This document shows, piece after piece, positions 16,024 to 25,037 of a DNA stretch of 64,000 bases. The stretch's first letter is position 1. Each line of letters starts with the position of its first letter. This DNA comes from Schaedlerella arabinosiphila (GTDB taxonomy: Bacteria > Bacillota > Clostridia > Lachnospirales > Lachnospiraceae). Location of the stretch: positions 3,836,501 to 3,900,500 of the forward strand of contig NZ_RHJS01000002.1 in the NCBI RefSeq assembly GCF_003885045.1, given 5' to 3'. Both the position numbers and the translations under genes were made by a program. The notes beneath the pieces were generated by a model. That model had not been told where the DNA came from, ran no database searches, and saw only the letters and a list, made by a program, of their open reading frames with translations.

Positions 16024-17782
16024 TATCGGAACAATCTACGGTGTCAACGGCCCCGTCATCTATCTGAAAGGCAATACGGGCTTCCGTATGCAGGAAATGG
16101 TATATGTCGGTAAGGAAAAGCTGGTGGGCGAGGTCATCGCGCTGGATAAGGAGATGACGACCATCCAGGTGTACGAGGAGACCACCGGGCTCCGTCCGGG
16201 CGATGAAGTTATCGCCACCGGGAGCGCCGTGTCCGTAACCCTGGCCCCCGGCATCCTGAACAATATTTTTGACGGAATCGAGCGCCCTCTGGAACGGATC
16301 GCCGAGACGGGCGGCGCGTTTATTACCCGCGGTGTCAGTGTGGATTCGCTGGACCGTACCAAAAAATGGAAGGCACATATCATCGCTTCTGTGGGCGATT
16401 ATCTGAACCCCGGCGAGATCATCGCGCTGGTTCCCGAGACCCGGGCAATCGTGCATAAGTGCATGGTGCCTCCGGATGTGGAAGGAAAGGTAATCAGCGT
16501 GGTTCCGGACGGCGATTATACCATCGACGAGACGCTGGTCACACTGGAACTTGCAGACGGGACGACCAGGGAACTGAGCATGACCCAGCACTGGCCCATC
16601 CGTGTACCCAGGCCCACCAGCAACCGGTTCTCCGCATCCGTACCTCTGATAACCGGACAGCGTATCATCGATACCATGTTTCCCATCGCCAAAGGCGGTA
16701 CGGCTGCCATTCCCGGCGGATTCGGAACGGGCAAGACCATGTCCCAGCATCAGATCGCGAAATGGTCTGACGCGGACATCATCATCTATATCGGCTGCGG
16801 CGAGCGCGGGAACGAGATGACGCAGGTTCTGGAAGAATTTTCCGAACTGACGGACCCCAGGTCCGGCAATCCTCTTATGGACCGGACCACATTGATCGCC
16901 AATACATCCAACATGCCGGTTGCCGCCCGTGAGGCCAGCATCTACACCGGCCTGACACTGGCAGAATATTACCGGGATATGGGCTATGACGTAGCCATCA
17001 TGGCAGACTCCACCTCCCGTTGGGCGGAAGCCTTGAGAGAGCTCTCCGGACGTCTGGAAGAGATGCCCGCGGAGGAAGGTTTCCCGGCTTATCTGGCATC
17101 CAAGCTCTCCGCGTTCTATGAGAGGGCCGGCATGATGCACAACTTAAACGATACGGACGGCTCTGTAACGATCATCGGCGCGGTATCCCCCCAGGGCGGA
17201 GACTTTTCCGAGCCTGTTACCCAGAACACCAAGCGGTTTGTACGCTGTTTCTGGGGACTGGACAAGAGCCTGGCCTATTCGAGGCATTTTCCGGCCATCC
17301 ACTGGCTCACCAGCTACAGTGAGTATCTGACGGATCTGGCGCCCTGGTACCAGGATCGCGTATCCCCGAAGTTCGTGGATTACCGGAACCGGCTGATGGC
17401 CCTTCTGAACTCCGAGAGCAGCCTGCTGGAGATCGTCAAGCTGATCGGAAGCGACGTGCTTCCGGACGACCAGAAGCTGGTTCTGGAGATTGCCCGTGTC
17501 ATCCGTCTTGGATTCCTGCAGCAGAACGCCTTCCATAAGGACGACACCTGCGTATCCATGGAAAAGCAGTTCCTGATGATGGAAACCATTTTGTACCTGT
17601 ATAAAAAATCCCGTGCGCTTGTGACCATGGGACATCCGATGTCCATACTGAAGTCCGAGAACATCTTCGACCGGGTCATTTCCATCAAGTATGACGTACC
17701 CAATGACCGTCTGGAAATGTTCACCCAGTACCATCGGGATATTGACGAATTTTACCAGCGCGTCCTGGAAAAAAATGCATAA
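16016..17782 (+). CDS. ntpA: V-type ATPase catalytic subunit A
   Basis: I choose TTG 16016, 6 nt after AGGAGGTGA inside the end of subunit E, giving 588 residues, the family's usual length; an ATG at 15977 has no binding site. The protein shows the N-terminal barrel (IGTIYGVNGPVIYLKG), the bulge domain unique to A subunits (about 110-190), the P-loop GGFGTGKTM near 240, and the catalytic GERGNEM. It hydrolyses or makes ATP at the A/B interface. The P-loop has GTGKT rather than the common GCGKT. Confidence 0.97.
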   Translation: MHNIGTIYGVNGPVIYLKGNTGFRMQEMVYVGKEKLVGEVIALDKEMTTIQVYEETTGLRPGDEVIATGSAVSVTLAPGILNNIFDGIERPLERIAETGGAFITRGVSVDSLDRTKKWKAHIIASVGDYLNPGEIIALVPETRAIVHKCMVPPDVEGKVISVVPDGDYTIDETLVTLELADGTTRELSMTQHWPIRVPRPTSNRFSASVPLITGQRIIDTMFPIAKGGTAAIPGGFGTGKTMSQHQIAKWSDADIIIYIGCGERGNEMTQVLEEFSELTDPRSGNPLMDRTTLIANTSNMPVAAREASIYTGLTLAEYYRDMGYDVAIMADSTSRWAEALRELSGRLEEMPAEEGFPAYLASKLSAFYERAGMMHNLNDTDGSVTIIGAVSPQGGDFSEPVTQNTKRFVRCFWGLDKSLAYSRHFPAIHWLTSYSEYLTDLAPWYQDRVSPKFVDYRNRLMALLNSESSLLEIVKLIGSDVLPDDQKLVLEIARVIRLGFLQQNAFHKDDTCVSMEKQFLMMETILYLYKKSRALVTMGHPMSILKSENIFDRVISIKYDVPNDRLEMFTQYHRDIDEFYQRVLEKNA

Positions 17783-17797
17783 GGAGGGAATGATACC

Positions 17798-19189
17798 ATG
17801 TCAATTGAATATTTAGGCTTAAGCAGTATCAACGGCCCTCTGATCGCCCTGGAGGGCGTGCAGGGCGCGTTCTACGACGAGATCGTGGAGTTTGTGATAG
17901 GCGGTACGCAGCGGAAGATCGGGCGTATCGTGGAGATCTACGAGGACCGTGCGGTTATCCAGGTATTTGAGGGTTCTGAGAACATGTCCTTGAAAAATAC
18001 CCACACAAGGCTTACCGGACATCCCATGGAGGTCACACTCTCCCCGGATATGCTGGGCCGTACCTTTAACGGCATCGGGCAGCCCATCGACGACCTGGGC
18101 CCCATCACTTCTTCGCTTCGTCGGGATGTGAACGGCCTGCCCCTGAATCCGGTCAAGCGGGAATACCCCAGAAACTATATCCACACCGGGGTTTCCGCCA
18201 TCGACGGCCTGACCACACTGATCCGCGGCCAGAAGCTGCCGATTTTCTCCGGAAACGGCCTTCCCCATGACCAGCTTGCGGCGCAGATCGTGAAGCAGGC
18301 TTCCCTGGGTGAGGATTCCGATGAAGATTTCGCCATTGTATTTGCCGCAATGGGCGTCAAGCACGATGTGGCAGACTTCTTCCGCCGTACCTTCGAGGAC
18401 AGCGGCGTTGCCGACCATGTGGCCATGTTTTTGAACCTGGCAAATGATCCGGTGGTGGAGCGTCTGATCACGCCGAAGGTGGCGCTGACGGTTGCGGAAT
18501 ATCTGGCATTTGAACAGAATATGCACATTCTGGTTATCCTGACAGATATGACCTCGTTTGCCGAGGCCATGCGTGAGGTATCCTCCTCCAAGGGAGAGAT
18601 CCCCAGCCGAAAAGGATATCCTGGATATCTGTACAGCGAGCTGGCGACCCTGTATGAGCGCGCCGGCATCGTTCAGGGTGTGGACGGCTCCGTAACACAG
18701 CTCCCCATCCTGACCATGCCCAATGACGATATTACCCATCCGATCCCCGACCTGACCGGATATATTACCGAGGGGCAGATCGTACTGGATCGTACGCTGC
18801 ACGGACAGTCCATCTATCCGCCGATCAACATTCTCCCTTCCCTCTCCCGTCTGATGAAGGACGGCATCGGGGCAGGCTATACGAGAGAAGATCATCAGGA
18901 TCTGGCCAACCAGTTATTCTCCGCCTACGCGAAGGTGGGGGACGCCCGGAACCTGGCATCTGTTATCGGAGAAGATGAGCTGTCGCCCACGGATAAGAAA
19001 TACCTGGCATTTGGAAAGGATTTTGAAACCCGTTACATCGGGCAGGGAGTGAACGAAAACCGAAGCATGGAAGCAACTCTCGACCTGGGCTGGGAGCTGT
19101 TGGGACGCCTTCCCAGGGAAGAGCTGGACCGTGTGGATACGAAGATCCTGGATAAGTACTACAAGCCAATGCCGGAGGATGACGAGTAA
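17798..19189 (+). CDS. ntpB: V-type ATPase non-catalytic subunit B
   Basis: 463 residues beginning with EYLGLSSINGPLIALEGV, followed by the barrel and an ATPase-like fold without a P-loop (the site reads IFSGNGLPHDQL), which is diagnostic of subunit B. The conserved SYPGYLYS-type region appears as RKGYPGYLYSELATLYERAG, and it carries the regulatory Arg at the A/B interface. AAGGAGGGAATGATACC precedes the ATG, 15 nt after subunit A. Confidence 0.97.
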   Translation: MSIEYLGLSSINGPLIALEGVQGAFYDEIVEFVIGGTQRKIGRIVEIYEDRAVIQVFEGSENMSLKNTHTRLTGHPMEVTLSPDMLGRTFNGIGQPIDDLGPITSSLRRDVNGLPLNPVKREYPRNYIHTGVSAIDGLTTLIRGQKLPIFSGNGLPHDQLAAQIVKQASLGEDSDEDFAIVFAAMGVKHDVADFFRRTFEDSGVADHVAMFLNLANDPVVERLITPKVALTVAEYLAFEQNMHILVILTDMTSFAEAMREVSSSKGEIPSRKGYPGYLYSELATLYERAGIVQGVDGSVTQLPILTMPNDDITHPIPDLTGYITEGQIVLDRTLHGQSIYPPINILPSLSRLMKDGIGAGYTREDHQDLANQLFSAYAKVGDARNLASVIGEDELSPTDKKYLAFGKDFETRYIGQGVNENRSMEATLDLGWELLGRLPREELDRVDTKILDKYYKPMPEDDE

Positions 19190-19204
19190 AGGAGGCTGCA
19201 CCGT

Positions 19205-19828
19205 ATGGACCCACGAACTTTTCCAACCAAAGGAAATCTGATGCTGGCGAAGAACTCACTGGCACTCGCCCGCCAGGGTTATGACCTGATGGATAAGAAG
19301 CGGAACATCCTGATCCGTGAGCTGATGTCCCTGATCGACGAAGCCCGGGATATCCAGGATGAGATCGACAGCACCTTTACCTATGCTTACCAGTGCCTGC
19401 AGCGCGCCAACATCGAGCACGGAATCAATATGGTATCTCAGTTAGCCTACACGGTACCCATTGAAAATTCCATCTCGATCCGCTCCCGCAGTATCATGGG
19501 AACAGAAATCCCCCATGTGAAATACGCGCCGGTTCATGAATTGCCCACCTATGCATTCAGTACCACCCGGGAATCCATCGACCAGGCTACCAGGGCATTT
19601 CAGAAAGTAAAGGATCTGACCGTAAAGCTGTCCATGGTTGAGAATGCGGCCTACCGGCTGGCTTCCAATATCAAAAAGACACAGAAGCGCGCCAATGCGC
19701 TGCAGAACATCACGATTCCCATGTATACCGAGCTGGTCAGCAGCATTACGAATGCATTGGAGGAAAAAGACAGAGAAGAATTTACACGGCTGAAGGTCAT
19801 CAAGAGGATGAAGATGAAAAAAGGCTGA
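19205..19828 (+). CDS. ntpD: V-type ATPase central-stalk subunit D
   Basis: 207 residues with the subunit D start (PTKGNLMLAKNSLALARQGYDLMDKKRNIL) and a C-terminal helix ending in RLKVIKRMKMKKG. The long antiparallel helical pair forms the rotor inside the A3B3 head. AAAGGAGG precedes the ATG. It is the last gene of the operon; a strong terminator follows at 19872. Confidence 0.96.
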   Translation: MDPRTFPTKGNLMLAKNSLALARQGYDLMDKKRNILIRELMSLIDEARDIQDEIDSTFTYAYQCLQRANIEHGINMVSQLAYTVPIENSISIRSRSIMGTEIPHVKYAPVHELPTYAFSTTRESIDQATRAFQKVKDLTVKLSMVENAAYRLASNIKKTQKRANALQNITIPMYTELVSSITNALEEKDREEFTRLKVIKRMKMKKG

Positions 19829-19871
19829 GTGAATATGAAATACATGTTGAATACTTGTTACAGTTTACACG

Positions 19872-19901
19872 ACGCCGTGCACTATGCTGCACGGCGTTTT
19901 T
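19872..19901 (+). terminator. Terminator of the V-ATPase operon
   Basis: ACGCCGTGCA and TGCACGGCGT form a perfect 10-bp stem with a 6-nt loop followed by TTTTT, about 45 nt after the subunit D stop. Confidence 0.93.
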
Positions 19902-20002
19902 CTAATAAATTTGAGAAATTTACAGTTTACGGCCTGTTATCTGACCGACCGCGAACTATAACTTGAGAAATCCCCCTCCTTACCGAAGGCGAAATTATCT
20001 GT

Positions 20003-20226
20003 TGCATATCTTATACGATCGTGCTATACTGACAGCACATCAAAATCACGGGCAGTATTTTTTCAAATTATTCTATCTGTCCGCCGGATACTTCCCAGGT
20101 ATCAGGATCTGTTTTTTCATGGCTTCTCAGCCGGAAAACACTCATTTGATGGAACAACTATCATATGGACAGGATGGATACTGGTTGTAAAACTGATTTG
20201 CCGTTTGGATCAGATTCTGATATAAT
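20003..20226 (+). promoter_or_regulatory. Leader module with promoter, Rpn copy 1
   Basis: This gene-free stretch is the copy-1 version of a block repeated before every Rpn copy. Its downstream promoter is clear: TTGCCG (20198-20203) and TATAAT (20221-20226), 17 nt apart. An upstream TTGCAT/TATACT promoter also exists in the other copies but is degraded here (TTGCAT...TATACT with altered spacer bases). Between them lie short inverted repeats (CGGGCAG with CTGTCCG; GGATAC with GTATC), so the leader RNA may be structured. 19902-20002 shows nothing else. Confidence 0.6.
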
Positions 20227-20296
20227 GAAGTGGACATAACCTGGTTCTCTTTATGGCATTTATCACGATTCTTCCTGTCAGAAAAGGAGGACATGT

Positions 20297-21277
20297 ATGT
20301 CAAAAACCAAAAGAAGAACTGCTGTTAAAGTTCTTAACAACTCCGGAGACCGCAGATCTGCTCCCGGAAAGCCATCCATTGCATGGCAGAACAAAGATAT
20401 AACCTCAAAATATTTCGGGGAAAATCTTAAGGGCAAGTCCTTTGCCGTGTATGGGTTGGAGCTCCCGGAGATCAAGGAAGTGCAGCCCACAAACCTTCCG
20501 GCTATCGAAGCCAATGAACTGCGGTTGGATCATCTTTTTTTACTGAAAGATGATTCTCTGGCATTGGTGGATTACGAAAGTACCTATGCGGACTCCAATA
20601 AGATTAAGTATCTGAATTATATTGTCCGCACATTAAAGCGAAATATGGAACAGCACCATTTTCCATGCAAGATCCGAATGATCGTCATTTATACCGCAGA
20701 TATTCAGCCGCAGCAGACCAAGGAAAGAATGGACATCGGCTGTCTGCAGTTTCAGCTGGAAGAAGCGTTTTTGATCCAGAAGGATTCTGAACAGACCGAG
20801 GCCCGGCTGCAGGCAAGATTCCAGGGAAATCAGGAATTATCAGCGGCGGAACAGATGGAATTTATCATCCTTCCCCTGACCTGCAAGGGAAACGAAGAAA
20901 AACAGGCGTGTATACGACGATGCTTTGAGATGGCGAAGCTGCTGGAGGATGCGGATATGCAGCGTTTCTTGTTATCCGGAATGCTGGTATTCGCAGATAA
21001 AGTGATCACGAAGGAAGATTCCAAACAGATTAAGGAGTGGATTATGATGACAAAGGTCGGACAGTTATTTGAAGAAGAAAAGATTCAATATGGACGGGAG
21101 ATTGAAAAAAATGTGACTAAAACAAATGAATTGAAGTTCTCAAAAATCTTGCTCCATGCCGGTCTGTCCATTGAGGAGATCAGCAATGCAATGACTGTTT
21201 TAACAGCAGATGATGTTCGAAAAATTGCAGAAAGGATGAATCCTACCCCCGATATCCGCAAAGCAGATCCTAAATAA
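20297..21277 (+). CDS. Rpn/PD-(D/E)XK nuclease-family protein, copy 1
   Basis: 326 residues from ATG 20297, with AAAGGAGG upstream. The N-terminal domain (about 30-220) has the Rpn layout RLDHLFLLKDDSLALVDYES (Asp, then Glu in a strand) followed by YLNYIVRTLKRN and a VIYTADI strand, as in the PDDEXK_2 'recombination-promoting nuclease/putative transposase' family. The third motif position is Ser, not Lys or Gln, so activity is uncertain. Residues 250-330 form a helical C-terminal tail. A (N/S)VTK repeat near residue 275 is present once. An internal AAGGAG with ATG 21044 could start a 77-residue C-terminal product. It is nearly identical to the two following copies. Confidence 0.8.
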   Translation: MSKTKRRTAVKVLNNSGDRRSAPGKPSIAWQNKDITSKYFGENLKGKSFAVYGLELPEIKEVQPTNLPAIEANELRLDHLFLLKDDSLALVDYESTYADSNKIKYLNYIVRTLKRNMEQHHFPCKIRMIVIYTADIQPQQTKERMDIGCLQFQLEEAFLIQKDSEQTEARLQARFQGNQELSAAEQMEFIILPLTCKGNEEKQACIRRCFEMAKLLEDADMQRFLLSGMLVFADKVITKEDSKQIKEWIMMTKVGQLFEEEKIQYGREIEKNVTKTNELKFSKILLHAGLSIEEISNAMTVLTADDVRKIAERMNPTPDIRKADPK

Positions 21278-21287
21278 AATTCAGCTT

Positions 21288-21323
21288 GGCCGCTCTTAGA
21301 GAAATTGTTTTTTCAGAGCGGCC
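21288..21323 (+). terminator. Terminator after Rpn copy 1
   Basis: GGCCGCTCT and AGAGCGGCC form a 9-bp stem, followed shortly by GCTTTTTC. The same hairpin follows each Rpn copy. Confidence 0.7.
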
Positions 21324-21330
21324 AGCAGCT

Positions 21331-21589
21331 TTTTCTCTGAATTTGTGACCTTTAAAATTTTCTGTTGCATCTGCTTCCCCGCCGTGCTATACTATCAGCA
21401 CATCAAAATCACGGGCAGTATTTTTTCAAATTATTCTATCTGTCCGCCGGATACTTCCCAGGTATCAGGATCTGTTTTTTCATGGCTTCTCAGCCGGAAA
21501 ACACTCATTTGATGGAACAACTATCATATGGACAGGATGGATACTGGTTGTAAAACTGATTTGCCGTTTGGATCAGATTCTGATATAAT
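21331..21589 (+). promoter_or_regulatory. Leader module with two promoters, Rpn copy 2
   Basis: The block opens with a copy of the GTGACCTTTAAAATTTT box region seen upstream of the island operons, then TTGCAT-17-TATACT (around 21365-21393), a leader with short inverted repeats, and TTGCCG-17-TATAAT ending near 21589. It is nearly identical to the blocks at copies 3 and 4. No gene lies in it. Confidence 0.65.
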
Positions 21590-21659
21590 GAAGTGGACAT
21601 AACCTGGTTCTCTTTATGGCATTTATCACGATTCTTCCTGTCAGAAAAGGAGGACATGT

Positions 21660-22688
21660 ATGTCAAAAACCAAAAGAAGAACTGCTGTTAAAGTTCTTAA
21701 CAACTCCGGAGACCGCAGATCTGCTCCCGGAAAGCCATCCATTGCATGGCAGAACAAAGATATAACCTCAAAATATTTCGGGGAAAATCTTAAGGGCAAG
21801 TCCTTTGCCGTGTATGGGTTGGAGCTCCCGGAGATCAAGGAAGTGCAGCCCACAAACCTTCCGGCTATCGAAGCCAATGAACTGCGGTTGGATCATCTTT
21901 TTTTACTGAAAGATGATTCTCTGGCATTGGTGGATTACGAAAGTACCTATGCGGACTCCAATAAGATTAAGTATCTGAATTATATTGTCCGCACATTAAA
22001 GCGAAATATGGAACAGCACCATTTTCCATGCAAGATCCGAATGATCGTCATTTATACCGCAGATATTCAGCCGCAGCAGACCAAGGAAAGAATGGACATC
22101 GGCTGTCTGCAGTTTCAGCTGGAAGAAGCGTTTTTGATCCAGAAGGATTCTGAACAGACCGAGGCCCGGCTGCAGGCAAGATTCCAGGGGAATCAGGAAT
22201 TATCAGCGGAGGAACAGATGGAATTTATCATTCTTCCCCTGACCTGCAAGGGAAACGAAGAAAAACAGGCGTGTATACGACGATGCTTTGAGATGGCAAA
22301 GCTGCTGGAGGATGCGGATATGCAGCGTTTCCTGTTATCCGGAATGCTGGTATTCGCAGATAAAGTGATCACGAAGGAAGATTCCAAACAGATTAAGGAG
22401 TGGATTATGATGACGAAGGTCGGACAGTTATTTGAAGAAGAAAAGATTCAATATGGACGGGAGATTGAAAGAAGAGTAACAAAGGATGTAACGAAAAATG
22501 TGACCGAAAACGTGACTAAAAATGTGACTAAAACAAATGAATTGAAGTTCTCAAAAATCTTGCTCCATGCCGGTCTGTCCATTGAGGAGATCAGCAATGC
22601 TATGACTGTTTTAACAGCAGATGATATTCGGAAAATTGCAGAAAAGATAAATCCCAAACCCGATATCCGCAAAGCAGATCCTAAATAA
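21660..22688 (+). CDS. Rpn/PD-(D/E)XK nuclease-family protein, copy 2
   Basis: 342 residues, identical to copy 1 over most of the nuclease-like domain, with the same AAAGGAGG start context. The difference is in the C-terminal linker, where the VTK-type 4-residue repeat occurs five times (RVTKDVTKNVTENVTKNVTK), making it the longest of the four. The internal AAGGAG site with ATG 22407 would give a 93-residue C-terminal product. Copies 1 and 2 start 1363 bp apart, so this is a true tandem duplication of gene plus leader. The identity implies recent duplication or gene conversion. Confidence 0.8.
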   Translation: MSKTKRRTAVKVLNNSGDRRSAPGKPSIAWQNKDITSKYFGENLKGKSFAVYGLELPEIKEVQPTNLPAIEANELRLDHLFLLKDDSLALVDYESTYADSNKIKYLNYIVRTLKRNMEQHHFPCKIRMIVIYTADIQPQQTKERMDIGCLQFQLEEAFLIQKDSEQTEARLQARFQGNQELSAEEQMEFIILPLTCKGNEEKQACIRRCFEMAKLLEDADMQRFLLSGMLVFADKVITKEDSKQIKEWIMMTKVGQLFEEEKIQYGREIERRVTKDVTKNVTENVTKNVTKTNELKFSKILLHAGLSIEEISNAMTVLTADDIRKIAEKINPKPDIRKADPK

Positions 22689-22698
22689 AATTCAGCTT

Positions 22699-22734
22699 GG
22701 CCGCTCTCGGAGAAATTGTTTTTTCAGAGCGGCC
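22699..22734 (+). terminator. Terminator after Rpn copy 2
   Basis: Same GGCCGCTCT/AGAGCGGCC hairpin as after copy 1, with one base changed in the loop-proximal part. Confidence 0.7.
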
Positions 22735-22737
22735 AGC

Positions 22738-23004
22738 AGCTTTTTCTCTGAATTTGTGACCTTTAAAATTTTCTGTTGCATCTGCTTCCCCGCCGTGCTA
22801 TACTATCAACACATCAAAGTCACGGGCAGTATTTTTTTCAAATGATTCTATCTGTCCGCCGGATACTTCACAGGTATCAGGATCTGTTTTTTCATGGCTT
22901 CTCAGCCGGAAAACACTCATTTGATGGAACAACTATCATACGGACAGGATGGATACTGGTTGCAAAACTGATTTGCCGTTTGGATCAGATTCTGATATAA
23001 TGAA
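22738..23004 (+). promoter_or_regulatory. Leader module with two promoters, Rpn copy 3
   Basis: Same block as before copy 2: box remnant, TTGCAT-17-TATACT, hairpin leader, TTGCCG-17-TATAAT ending near 23004. After the promoter the sequence diverges from copies 1 and 2 (AAGCAGACTTCTCC instead of CATAACCTGG) before rejoining at the ribosome binding site. Confidence 0.6.
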
Positions 23005-23074
23005 GTGGACAAAGCAGACTTCTCCTTATGGCATTATTGAGCACTATGCCTCCTGTCAGAAAAGGAGGACATGT

Positions 23075-24115
23075 ATGTCAAAAACCAAAAGAAGAACTGC
23101 TGTTAAAGTTCTTAACAACTCCGGAGACCGCAGAGCTGCTCCCGGAAAGCCATCCATTGCATGGCAGAACAAAGATGTAGCTTCAAAATATTTCGGGGAA
23201 AATCTTAAGGGCAAGTCCTTTGCTGTGTACGGATTGGAGCTCCCGGAGATCAAGGAAGTGCAGCCCACAAACCTTCCGGCTATCGAAGCCAATGAACTGC
23301 GGTTGGATCATCTTTTTTTACTGAAAGATGATTCTCTGGCATTGGTAGATTATGAAAGTACCTATGCGGACTCCAATAAGATTAAATATCTGAATTATAT
23401 CGTCCGCACATTAAAACGAAATATGGAACAGCACCATTTTCCATGCAAGATCCGAATGATCGTCATTTATACCGCAGATATTCAGCCGCAGCAGACCAAA
23501 AAGAGAATGGACATCGGCTGTCTGCAGTTTCAGCTGGAAGAGGCGTTTCTGATCCAAAAGGATTCTGAACAGACCGAGGCCCGGCTGCAGGCCAGATTCC
23601 AGGGGAATCAGGATTTATCAGCGGAGGAACAGATGGAATTTATCATCCTTCCCCTGACCTGCAAGGGAAACGAAGAAAAACAGGCGTGTATACGGCGATG
23701 CTTTGAGATGGCAAAGCTGCTGGAAGATGCGGATATGCAGCGTTTCCTGTTATCCGGAATGCTGGTATTCGCAGATAAAGTGATCACGAAGGAAGATTCC
23801 AAACAGATTAAGGAGTGGATTATGATGACAAAGGTCGGACAGTTATTTGAAGAAGAAAAGATTCAATATGGACGAGAGATTGAAAAAAATGTGACCAAAA
23901 GTGTGACTAAAACAAATGAATTGAAGTTCTCAAAAATCTTGCTCCATGCCGGTCTGTCCATTGAGGAGATCAGCAATGCTATGACAGTTTTAACAACAGA
24001 TGATATTCGGAAAATTGCAGAAAGGATGAATCCTACCCCCGATATCCGCAAAGCAGATCCTAAGTCAAATACCCATGCAAGCATGGCTACTTGGCTCGTT
24101 GCTTCGCGGGAATAA
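23075..24115 (+). CDS. Rpn/PD-(D/E)XK nuclease-family protein, copy 3 with altered C terminus
   Basis: ATG 23075 follows AAAGGAGG; an upstream in-frame ATG at 22949 lies inside the leader and is not used in the other copies. The product has 346 residues and carries the same nuclease-like domain with a few substitutions (for example VASKY for ITSKY). The VTK repeat occurs twice. The end differs: about 48 nt containing a CATGCAAGCATG palindrome are inserted right at the usual stop, replacing it and adding SNTHASMATWLVASRE. The internal start at 23822 would give 97 residues. Confidence 0.78.
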   Translation: MSKTKRRTAVKVLNNSGDRRAAPGKPSIAWQNKDVASKYFGENLKGKSFAVYGLELPEIKEVQPTNLPAIEANELRLDHLFLLKDDSLALVDYESTYADSNKIKYLNYIVRTLKRNMEQHHFPCKIRMIVIYTADIQPQQTKKRMDIGCLQFQLEEAFLIQKDSEQTEARLQARFQGNQDLSAEEQMEFIILPLTCKGNEEKQACIRRCFEMAKLLEDADMQRFLLSGMLVFADKVITKEDSKQIKEWIMMTKVGQLFEEEKIQYGREIEKNVTKSVTKTNELKFSKILLHAGLSIEEISNAMTVLTTDDIRKIAERMNPTPDIRKADPKSNTHASMATWLVASRE

Positions 24116-24125
24116 AATTCAGCTT

Positions 24126-24161
24126 GGCCGCTCTTAGAGAAATTGTTTCCTCAGGGCGGCC
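24126..24161 (+). terminator. Terminator after Rpn copy 3
   Basis: GGCCGCTCT pairs with GGGCGGCC in this copy, a slightly altered form of the hairpin that follows the other copies. It also separates this copy from the convergent permease gene. Confidence 0.6.
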
Positions 24162-24199
24162 AACTGCTTTTTCCAACAAGATTCCGATTTATAGCAAGA

Positions 24200-25024
24200 T
24201 CAGAATATATCTTCCGTCTCCCCCTTTTTTCTGAATATTGCCCAGGTTGATGTAAGGCCAATGATAACATATGCTGCCAGAGCAACAGCGCTTTTCATCC
24301 CATAACCGGACTGTGTAAAATAAATGCTGGAATAGTCAATTGCGTTCAGCATAGTACAGATTACATGGATACCAAGCTGCAGAAAGAATGGACAGACTGC
24401 AGCAACAATCTTATAATCCGAAATGAAGCTGCACGCCAGCGCGGTACAGGCCCAGATTCCTCCCATCACAAAGTCTATACACAGGAAGATCACTGTATAT
24501 AGGATCGGATGTGAAAAATAAACCTGATAAAACAGATTCGCCGCGCAGATCAGATTGTTAGGAAATACACACTGCGGCAGCAGATTCGGCAATAATACCA
24601 GGGCACACAGCAGATTCAATATCAGCGGCAGGAAAACCGCCAGACCTCCGGAAAAAAACACCGCAATATATTTTGCTGTCAGGTAATCCCTTCTGGATAC
24701 GCGTGTATACAGCCCTTTCAAAAAACCACGTGTCTGATCTGAAAAATAGGAAGTCCCAAAGGGCAGAACCGCAAGGATTGGGATGAGCAAAAAATATATA
24801 AACGCTTCCATGCACACTGCGCCTCCCGCAAGCCACGAATCAGCTGCTGAAAACGGGTACAAGATTGAGGCAGCTTCCATATTTCTTGTCAGATTCCAAT
24901 AAGAATTTCGGCACTGGTACTGAATGACCTGCGCTGCCGCAATAATCCCGCCCAATATCAATGACATGGCCATTCCTCTGCTTCGTATTGACCGCCTGAT
25001 TTCTTCTTTTAAGATTTCATTCAT
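24200..25024 (-). CDS. ABC-2-type permease, bacteriocin-immunity-like (cassette 2)
   Basis: From ATG 25024, with GAGAGGAAG upstream, the product has 274 residues and six hydrophobic segments. It is the paralogue of the 37220-38044 permease: same length, same N-terminal start MNEILKEEI and long shared segments such as LSGGLAVFLPLILNLLCALV-like stretches. LanE/MutE-type permeases pump lantibiotics off the membrane. Unlike its paralogue it has no ATP-binding gene next to it, so it would have to borrow the ATPase at 36547-37191 or be a remnant. It overlaps nothing and lies 13 nt after the 182-residue gene. Confidence 0.8.
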   Translation of the reverse strand: MNEILKEEIRRSIRSRGMAMSLILGGIIAAAQVIQYQCRNSYWNLTRNMEAASILYPFSAADSWLAGGAVCMEAFIYFLLIPILAVLPFGTSYFSDQTRGFLKGLYTRVSRRDYLTAKYIAVFFSGGLAVFLPLILNLLCALVLLPNLLPQCVFPNNLICAANLFYQVYFSHPILYTVIFLCIDFVMGGIWACTALACSFISDYKIVAAVCPFFLQLGIHVICTMLNAIDYSSIYFTQSGYGMKSAVALAAYVIIGLTSTWAIFRKKGETEDIF

Positions 25025-25037
25025 GTTCTTCTTCCTC

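Noticed and set aside
15992..17140. 382-codon minus-strand frame opposite subunit A
   Set aside because: Shadow of ntpA with no recognisable domain or start signal; the same applies to the long minus-strand frame opposite ntpB.
22949..23074. Earlier in-frame start for Rpn copy 3
   Set aside because: The ATG lies upstream of the -10 of the second promoter and is not used in copies 1 and 2; AAAGGAGG marks ATG 23075.
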